Part shown: positions 55,736 through 61,735 of the stretch, one piece after another
Position numbering within the stretch: position 1 is the first letter of the stretch
How the letters are laid out: each line of letters opens with the position of its first letter
NCBI GenBank assembly: GCA_003225075.1
Contig: QIAP01000063.1
Coordinates: 1-61,735 of the forward strand
Direction: 5' to 3'
Source: Acidobacteriota bacterium
GTDB lineage: Bacteria > Acidobacteriota > Terriglobia > Terriglobales > Acidobacteriaceae
Length of the DNA: 61,735 bases
Translations under genes and position numbers: made by a program
The notes under the pieces: generated by a model
Seen by the model: only the letters and a program-made list of their open reading frames with translations
The model's database searches: none
Told to the model about the DNA's origin: nothing

Positions 55736-55817
55736 AAGGTCGGTTCTCAGTTCTCAATTGCCGGTGCTCAGCGATCGCTCGACCTGATCACGGATTCGCA
55801 GCCGAAAACCCAGGAAC

Positions 55818-56360
55818 TCACAACTCCTCAATCGTAACCTTGTCATTGGTATAGATGCACATCTTGCCCGCAATCTTCAGGGCCTCTTCGGCGATCTCAC
55901 GCGGAGGCAATTGCGTGTGCTGAGCCAGCGCCTGTGCTGCAGCCTGCGCATAAGGCCCACCACTGCCGATTGCAGCGATTCCCCCATCGGGCTCGATCAC
56001 GTCGCCTTGTCCGCTGAGCAGAAATGTCTGGTCCTTATCGCTCACCAGCAGCAGGGCTTCGAGATGCCTAAGAAATTTGTCGGTGCGCCAATCCTTTGCC
56101 AACTCGACGGCTGCCCGGCCAATGTTGCCATGATACTGTTCCAACTTTGATTCGAAGCGGCTGAACAGAGAAAAAGCATCTGCGGTCGAGCCCGCAAAGC
56201 CCGCCAGGATCTTGTCCTGATAGAGCCGCCGGATCTTCTTGGCCGTGTGCTTGATAACAGACTCGCCGAGGGTCACCTGGCCATCTCCGGCCATGACCAC
56301 TTTGCCATCGCGACGCACGCATAAAACTGTAGTGGAGCGAACTGGACGCTTTGAGGACAT
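55818..56360 (-). CDS. hslV: ATP-dependent protease subunit HslV
   Basis: The proteolytic core of HslUV. The 180-residue protein from ATG 56360 has a short pro-stretch (MSSKRPVRS) before the catalytic Thr of [60 protein letters not shown] and [19 protein letters not shown] follow, and the end is [16 protein letters not shown] at 56369 would add three residues. The propeptide is longer than the single Met of E. coli HslV. Confidence 0.96.
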   Translation of the reverse strand: MSSKRPVRSTTVLCVRRDGKVVMAGDGQVTLGESVIKHTAKKIRRLYQDKILAGFAGSTADAFSLFSRFESKLEQYHGNIGRAAVELAKDWRTDKFLRHLEALLLVSDKDQTFLLSGQGDVIEPDGGIAAIGSGGPYAQAAAQALAQHTQLPPREIAEEALKIAGKMCIYTNDKVTIEEL

Positions 56361-56424
56361 TGAGCGCAATTCTTGATTATATCAGCGTGAAGCAACCTGG
56401 CCGCGACAGCCAAGCAAGGCAGAG

Positions 56425-59253
56425 TTATGCGTGTACTTCCTCCGCGCTGGGTTTGCGCGCCAGCAATTGCCGCAATACAAACTGTAGGATGCCGCCGTTC
56501 GCGTAGTATTGCACCTCTTGTGGAGTATCAATGCGAACTATTGCCTTGAACTCTTTCTTGATTCCTTTTAGGGTCGCGTGAACATTCACTCTCTGCGCAG
56601 CCGCGAAATTTGCGATCGCGTCGCGAATGCCGACGATTTCAAAGATTACCTCCCCCGTCAAATTGAGCGATTCAGCATTTTCCTCCGCAAGAAATTGCAG
56701 GGGAAGAATGCCCATACCGACGAGGTTCGAACGGTGAATCCGCTCGTAGCTCTCGGCTATCACCGCCCGGACACCTAGTAGGAGCGGACCCTTGGCCGCC
56801 CAGTCACGTGACGATCCAGCCCCATATTCCTTGCCAGCAATGATCACCAGGGGCACGCCTTCTTTCCGATACTTTTCGGATGCATCGAAAATACTCATCT
56901 CCTCGCCATCCGGCAGATGACGGGTGAAGCCGCCTTCCAGATTGGGCACCAGCTTGTTTCGCAGGCGCACGTTCGCGAAGGTCCCTCGCACCATAACCTC
57001 GTGGTTGCCGCGCCGTGAGCCATAGGAGTTGAAGTCCGCGGGCTTCACCCCATGCTCCATCAGATATTTTCCAGCCGGACTGTCCTTCTTGATCGAACCT
57101 GCCGGCGAAATGTGATCAGTAGTTACGCTATCGCCCAAAACTGCCAGCACGCGCGCATTTGTTATGTCCCCAACCCCAGACGGCGTGAGTCCCATATCTT
57201 CGAAGTAAGGAGCCTGCCGGATGTAGGTGGAATCTTTTTCCCAACTATAGGTCTGTCCCTTCGCGACGGGCAGCGATCGCCAGTGTTCGTCGCCTTCATA
57301 GACCTCGCTATAACTTTTTCGAAACATGTCCGAAGTTATGGACTTCGCCACCGCCTGCTTGATTTCGCTCTGTGACGGCCAGATGTTGGCCAGGTAGACG
57401 GCCTTACCCTGCTGGTCGCGTCCGAGGGGATCTTTACGCATATCCACATCGATGCGCCCAGCCAGCGCAAACGCCACCACGAGCGGTGGCGACATCAGAT
57501 AGTTAGCGCGAACTTCAGAATTGATTCGGCCCTCAAAGTTGCGATTCCCGGAAAGCACCGAAGCAACCACCAGGTTCTTTTCCTCGATGGCTTCGGAGAC
57601 TTCCGTGGGAAGCGGTCCAGAGTTGCCGATGCAGGTCGTGCATCCGTAGCCGACTACGTGGAACTTCAGTTGTTCCAGGTAAGGCATCAGGCCGGCACGC
57701 TCGAGATAATCCCGAACAACTTTCGACCCGGGCGCCAAGGACGTTTTTACCCACTCCGGCACCGACAATCCCTTCTCAACCGCCTTCTTCGCGAGCAGCC
57801 CTGCTGCCACCATCACCGACGGATTGGAGGTGTTGGTGCAGCTCGTAATCGCGGCAATGACCACGCTGCCATTGCGCAACTCGTTTTTCACTTCGGGAGT
57901 AACGTGTTCCTCCACCTTATGATTTTCCACTCCAACCGCGGTCGGATTTCCGCCTTCCCCTTCCCAACGTTCCTTACTTACGTGGGCAACGTCGGCCGCT
58001 GCCGAGATTGCCATCGAATTCTCTTTGCGAGACCCGGCTTTCAGCGGCTTGGTGAGCGAGGGAAGCGCCTGCTCGAATGAAGCACGTGCACTGGAGAGGG
58101 CCACCCGGTCCTGCGGACGCTTGGGCCCCGCGAGGCTCGGTTCGACACTGCCCAAGTCGAGGATGAGCAATTCGGAATATTCCGCCTGTGGCGTGTTCTC
58201 GTCATGAAATAGTCCTTGCGCTCGGCAGTACGCTTCCACCAGGGCGACGTGCTCGTCAGAGCGGCCGGTCAGGCGCAGATAGGCCAGGCTCTCCTTGTCA
58301 ACCGGAAAGATGCCACAGGTCGCACCGTATTCAGGCGACATATTTCCGATGGTGGCGCGGTCCGCCAATGGCAAATCTTGTAAACCCGGACCAAAGTATT
58401 CGACGAACTTGCCCACCACTCCGTGTTTGCGCAGCATTTCTGTAATCGTCAGTACCAAGTCAGTAGCGGTCGCACCTTCGCGCAGTCGTCCGGTCAACTT
58501 CACACCTACCACCAGCGGAATCAGCATCGAAACCGGCTGACCCAGCATGGCGGCCTCTGCTTCAATTCCCCCTACACCCCACCCTAGAACGCCAAGACCG
58601 TTAATCATGGTCGTGTGTGAATCGGTTCCCACCAGCGTGTCAGGATAGGCAACGCGCTTGCCGTTGGATTCCTGAACGAAAACCACACGCGCCAGATACT
58701 CCAGATTGACCTGATGCACGATTCCGGTGTCCGGGGGCACGATAGCCAGATTGCGAAATGCCGTCTGACCCCAGCGCAGGAATGCGTAGCGCTCCTTGTT
58801 GCGTATGAACTCCATTTCCGCATTCAGGGCGAAAGCCTGGCGAGTTCCGAATTCATCCACCTGCACAGAGTGGTCAATTACCAATTCCGCTGGCTGTAGC
58901 GGATTGATGAGTGCCGGATCACCACCCAGGCGCTTCATGGCATCGCGCATCGCCGCCAAATCCACCACCGCCGGAACTCCGGTAAAATCCTGCAGCAAAA
59001 CTCGGCTCGGTGTGAAGGCGATTTCTTTCTCGGGCTTGCTCTTGCTATTCCACGCTGCCACGGCGTGGATTTCGCCTTTAGTGACATTCCTTCCGTCTTC
59101 AGTACGCAGCAGGTTTTCCAGCAGAATGCGCAGCGAGTATGGTAGATGCCTGGTGGAGATCCCCTGTTTATCCAGTGCGTCCACACGGTAGATTTCGTAT
59201 TCTTTCTTATCAACTTTTAAAGTGGCTCGGGCGCCGAAGCTGTTCACTGACAT
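56425..59253 (-). CDS. acnA: Aconitate hydratase A
   Basis: Fe-S enzyme of the citrate cycle (citrate to isocitrate). ATG 59253 has AGGAAGG six bases upstream, giving 942 residues; the frame is open to 59304. [77 protein letters not shown] (cluster Cys) and [19 protein letters not shown] are conserved. A polar segment of about 60 residues before the SCTN motif ([20 protein letters not shown] and more) is longer than in E. coli AcnA. Monocistronic, upstream of hslV. Confidence 0.97.
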   Translation of the reverse strand: MSVNSFGARATLKVDKKEYEIYRVDALDKQGISTRHLPYSLRILLENLLRTEDGRNVTKGEIHAVAAWNSKSKPEKEIAFTPSRVLLQDFTGVPAVVDLAAMRDAMKRLGGDPALINPLQPAELVIDHSVQVDEFGTRQAFALNAEMEFIRNKERYAFLRWGQTAFRNLAIVPPDTGIVHQVNLEYLARVVFVQESNGKRVAYPDTLVGTDSHTTMINGLGVLGWGVGGIEAEAAMLGQPVSMLIPLVVGVKLTGRLREGATATDLVLTITEMLRKHGVVGKFVEYFGPGLQDLPLADRATIGNMSPEYGATCGIFPVDKESLAYLRLTGRSDEHVALVEAYCRAQGLFHDENTPQAEYSELLILDLGSVEPSLAGPKRPQDRVALSSARASFEQALPSLTKPLKAGSRKENSMAISAAADVAHVSKERWEGEGGNPTAVGVENHKVEEHVTPEVKNELRNGSVVIAAITSCTNTSNPSVMVAAGLLAKKAVEKGLSVPEWVKTSLAPGSKVVRDYLERAGLMPYLEQLKFHVVGYGCTTCIGNSGPLPTEVSEAIEEKNLVVASVLSGNRNFEGRINSEVRANYLMSPPLVVAFALAGRIDVDMRKDPLGRDQQGKAVYLANIWPSQSEIKQAVAKSITSDMFRKSYSEVYEGDEHWRSLPVAKGQTYSWEKDSTYIRQAPYFEDMGLTPSGVGDITNARVLAVLGDSVTTDHISPAGSIKKDSPAGKYLMEHGVKPADFNSYGSRRGNHEVMVRGTFANVRLRNKLVPNLEGGFTRHLPDGEEMSIFDASEKYRKEGVPLVIIAGKEYGAGSSRDWAAKGPLLLGVRAVIAESYERIHRSNLVGMGILPLQFLAEENAESLNLTGEVIFEIVGIRDAIANFAAAQRVNVHATLKGIKKEFKAIVRIDTPQEVQYYANGGILQFVLRQLLARKPSAEEVHA

Positions 59254-59450
59254 AATTGCCTTCCTGAAGGTATTGTTCCGTGCCGGCAGATCACTCTGCT
59301 CCACCGTGGATAAACCTAGTGTAATCTTCTCCCACCAAATTGCTACGCGCCGTCTCTTGGCGTTCGGCAGGATTTCTTCGCGAACTCGCAGGTTTAATAC
59401 CGCGAATGCCTATCAGAAATCAGAGGTTAGTCGCATCTCCGGTCAAGCGT

Positions 59451-59867
59451 TCATTTCGCCCGCAGGAGCAGAACAGGCGCGCTGATACTATGCTGAACTC
59501 GGCTGGCTGTGGCGCCGAGAAACACATCGGCCAGGAAGCGGTGCCCGTGAGTGCTCATGGCTACCAGATCGCAACCCTTCTGCTGCACCCATTTGATGAT
59601 CTCGTTTGCCGGTTCGCCATAGGCCAGTTCGGCCTGCGCGGAAATGCCGGCAGATTGGAACTCGGCCCGAATTTTTTCTAAATATGCGCTGTCTTCGGCG
59701 ATTTCCGGACTGACCGCGTCCGGCCCATAGGTTCGCGCCGCCCATCCAGTGGCGACATGCAGCAACATCAAACGGCTGTGCGCGAGCTTCGCCAGCTGTT
59801 TAACGTGTTCGATGATTGCCCGGTCACTCGGCGTGCCGTCAAGCGTCACGAGAATGATGTCGTACAT
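59451..59867 (-). CDS. Universal stress protein (UspA family)
   Basis: A 138-residue nucleotide-binding protein. MYDIILVTLDGTPSDRAIIE opens it. The ATP-binding signature is AMSTHGHRFLADVFLGATAS (G-2x-G-9x-G-S/T type), and RVQHSISAPVLLLRAK ends it. ELAYGEPANEIIKWVQQKGC sits in the middle. It follows mntH by 26 bp on the same strand, so manganese uptake and stress response may be co-regulated here. Confidence 0.9.
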   Translation of the reverse strand: MYDIILVTLDGTPSDRAIIEHVKQLAKLAHSRLMLLHVATGWAARTYGPDAVSPEIAEDSAYLEKIRAEFQSAGISAQAELAYGEPANEIIKWVQQKGCDLVAMSTHGHRFLADVFLGATASRVQHSISAPVLLLRAK

Positions 59868-59893
59868 GGTCGTTCGGTCCTGTTATCTCGCCG

Positions 59894-61342
59894 TTACCCG
59901 GCGGTGATGACGTGCCACGCAGCTTTGAGCGAATCCGGCAAGCCGTAAACGTCCATGGCGGTGATCAGAATAGCACTGGCCCAACCTGCAACTAGCAGAA
60001 GTCCCCCGTTCTTCCAAGTCCCCATACGCTTGCGAGAACTCGTGAAGTGGAGAAGCGGAAACATTGCGAATGGCAACTGCAGCGCCAGCACCACTTGGCT
60101 CAATGTCAGCAGATCGGTAACACTGCTGTCGCCTCGCAGGCCGATAATAAAGACCGCCGGCAGGATCGCCAACCCACGGGTAATGAGCCGTCGTACCCAC
60201 GGTTTGATTCGCCAGCGCATGAAACCTTCCATCACGACTTGCCCCGCCAAAGTGCCGGTGATGGTGCTGCTCTGCCCACTTGCCAGTAACGCAACCGCAA
60301 ATAGCGTGCTGGCGATGGCGGTCCCCAGTAACGGTGCCAACGTCAGGTACGCGACCCGGATCCAATCGCTGTTGCCGCCGAACCGGACCAGCTGCCCTCC
60401 CGACACGATCACGCTTTCCTTCCCAAAGAACACCGTTGCCGCCAGCACCAGAATCGCCGCGTTGACAAAGAAGGCGACACTCAGGGCCACAATTGAGTCG
60501 ATGGTGTTAAAGCGAATTGCACTTCGAATGGAGGGTTCGTCCTTCTGCAGTTTGCGACTCTGTACCAGGGCCGAGTGCAGGTATAAGTTGTGCGGCATCA
60601 CGGTCGCCCCGATGATACCGATGGCGACATACAACATCCCTGACTGACGAAAATGAGGAGAAACCAGTGCCCGCCCCATTTCCCAAAAGCTTGGGTGGGT
60701 TTGCGGAAGAATGAAAATCTCGATGAAGTAGCACACCCCGATGGTCACTATCAGCAACAGCACTACGGCTTCGATAGTCCGCATCCCTAACGATTGCAAG
60801 GCCAGGAGGAGGAGCACGTCCAGACCAGTGATGATCACCGCCCACAGCAACGGGATATGGAACAACAAATTGATAGCTACGGCGCTGCCCAGCACCTCCG
60901 CCAAATCACAGGCGCCAATGGCCACTTCGCTCATCAACCAGTTGGGCCAGCGCGTCCAATTGGGATACCAGTCTCGGCAGCATTGGGCCAGGTCCTTCCC
61001 CGTGACTACTCCTAGGCGCGCGGAAATTACCTGCATGAAGATCGCCATCAGGCTGGCCAGCCCCACGACCCATAGCAGTCCGTACTTGAATTGCGCCCCG
61101 GCTTGCAGGTCCGTCCCCCAGTTGCCAGGATCCATATAGCCAACGCTGACAAGGATCGCCGGCCCCACGAACGCCCGCCACTGCTCCCAGAATCCCGCGA
61201 GGTGGTGCGGTACCTCGACGGAACTGTGAACTCCCTCCAGAGACACATAACCTGGAGGTTGAGCATGGGCGACGCTGTCAACAGCTGGAGCGCGAGAACC
61301 AGCCGTTGCCTTGAAGTCCGTTTGCCCGCCTGTCTTTCTCAT
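59894..61342 (-). CDS. mntH: NRAMP-family divalent metal (manganese) transporter
   Basis: Proton-coupled Mn(II)/Fe(II) importer in the inner membrane. The 482-residue protein has a polar N-terminal 55 residues, then about 11 helices. The metal-binding helix-1 motif is GYMDPGNWGTDLQAGAQF (DPGN) and the helix-6 motif is GATVMPHNLYLHSALVQSRK (MPHN). SEVAIGACDLAEVLGSAVAI and STITGTLAGQVVMEGFMRW are also typical. uspA is 26 bp downstream. A perfect palindrome 50 bp upstream of the ATG is a likely regulator site. Confidence 0.92.
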   Translation of the reverse strand: MRKTGGQTDFKATAGSRAPAVDSVAHAQPPGYVSLEGVHSSVEVPHHLAGFWEQWRAFVGPAILVSVGYMDPGNWGTDLQAGAQFKYGLLWVVGLASLMAIFMQVISARLGVVTGKDLAQCCRDWYPNWTRWPNWLMSEVAIGACDLAEVLGSAVAINLLFHIPLLWAVIITGLDVLLLLALQSLGMRTIEAVVLLLIVTIGVCYFIEIFILPQTHPSFWEMGRALVSPHFRQSGMLYVAIGIIGATVMPHNLYLHSALVQSRKLQKDEPSIRSAIRFNTIDSIVALSVAFFVNAAILVLAATVFFGKESVIVSGGQLVRFGGNSDWIRVAYLTLAPLLGTAIASTLFAVALLASGQSSTITGTLAGQVVMEGFMRWRIKPWVRRLITRGLAILPAVFIIGLRGDSSVTDLLTLSQVVLALQLPFAMFPLLHFTSSRKRMGTWKNGGLLLVAGWASAILITAMDVYGLPDSLKAAWHVITAG

Positions 61343-61391
61343 CTCGTTTTTATGCTTCGGAAGACGACCAGAAAACGATTGTCTCCCGCAT

Positions 61392-61407
61392 ATTAACTAT
61401 AGTTAAT
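61392..61407. promoter_or_regulatory. Palindromic operator upstream of mntH (likely metal regulator)
   Basis: ATTAACTATAGTTAAT is a perfect 16-bp palindrome, 50 bp ahead of the mntH ATG. Size, symmetry and position suit a dimeric metalloregulator such as MntR/DtxR family; the regulator itself is not in the window. Confidence 0.6.
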
Positions 61408-61517
61408 CATAGCGTAGTGTAACTACTTGTCCTGTTTGAACCGAAGTTGTGATTTGGGATTAATGCAGACGAAGCGTGCCCGAGTCTTTCACTGTTCGAT
61501 GGCTCAATGATTCAATT

Positions 61518-61542
61518 CTCCGTGTCTCAGTGCCTCCGTGGC
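61518..61542 (+). repeat. 25-nt dispersed repeat, copy 3
   Basis: CTCCGTGTCTCAGTGCCTCC then GTGGC. One mismatch to copy 1 and two to copy 2. It lies in the 393-bp region between mntH and the right edge. Confidence 0.75.
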
Positions 61543-61639
61543 TGATTTTTGGAGCTGTTGTTGTTAGCAAGTTAAAATGTCCGGTTTTCTTAGCACGTGA
61601 CTTGTCCGGTTTGAGTTAAATGACCAGCAGCAGTCGGGG

Positions 61640-61735
61640 CTGTGGGAAAGTGGGAATCCAGCGCCTTTTGCGGGGTTTCCAAGCGAGGTGGGAAAGTCGG
61701 GTTTTGGACTTTTCCAGCTCGCGTCTTTTCCACAG
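61640..61735. repeat. Structured inverted-repeat element at the right edge
   Basis: CTGTGGGAAAG (61640-61650) is inverted as CTTTTCCACAG (61725-61735) with one mismatch. Inside, CGAG/GGAAAGTC pairs with GACTTTTCC/CTCG (about 61684-61720) to give a long hairpin with one bulge and a GGGTTTTG-type loop. No gene is seen in 61343-61735; the element may continue beyond the window. Confidence 0.4.

Overview
This 61.7 kb window is a gene-dense bacterial chromosome segment, by eye around 55-60% GC. It has Shine-Dalgarno sites and several GTG and TTG starts, and no phage, plasmid, rRNA, tRNA or CRISPR features that I can see. The gene mix suggests Acidobacteriota, probably a Terriglobia/Koribacter-like soil lineage: MacB-type permease pairs, PEGA and PilZ proteins, a membrane-bound spermidine-synthase-like protein, paired secreted amidohydrolases, peptidase M13, and many secreted proteins of unknown function. 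This is inference from gene content, not a phylogenetic result.

Layout. 1-3.8 kb: two coupled ABC permeases (the first runs off the left edge), trmFO and a small coupled gene. 3.8-6.3 kb: a broken AhpD-like selenoprotein gene convergent with selB. 6.5-12 kb: a CusF-like anchor protein, a LolA-like secreted protein, a GNAT enzyme, a lone receiver protein, a NarL-type sensor kinase, a Cys-rich lipoprotein and a PEGA protein. 12-16 kb: purL and purF. 16-27.5 kb: an accessory zone with a two-gene half-transporter, a decayed two-component system, several secreted proteins, a selenocysteine peroxiredoxin and a fused tandem duplicate. 27.6-36.9 kb: alkyladenine glycosylase, panC/panB/DUF374, a PilZ regulator, fabF with two acyl carrier protein genes, and an amidohydrolase pair. 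37-51 kb: dtd, folP, dacB, DUF3891, two DUF488 proteins, cytochrome c, selA, acpS, a membrane methyltransferase-like protein, an MlaD-like protein and peptidase M13. 51-61.7 kb: lipA, recG, hslU, hslV, acnA, uspA and mntH.

Main result. The window carries two parts of a selenocysteine system (selA, selB) and two genes whose in-frame UGA sits exactly where a redox cysteine is expected. Each UGA is followed by a hairpin with a GU-starting three-base apical loop about 17-20 nt downstream, as expected of a bacterial SECIS. One gene is a BCP/PrxQ-type peroxiredoxin (TPG-U-T). The other is an AhpD-like protein (C-x-x-U-x-x-x-H) whose SECIS has a perfect 8-bp stem; its N-terminal part carries two lesions. 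Standard gene calling would truncate or miss both. selC (tRNA-Sec) and selD are not visible here.

Other notable points: a REP-like palindrome read in frame inside purL, with two intergenic relatives; a 25-nt dispersed repeat in three copies, one forming the leader of panC; a decayed response regulator/kinase pair; an amidohydrolase pair in which one partner has lost its metal ligands; and a perfect 16-bp palindrome upstream of mntH that looks like a metalloregulator operator.
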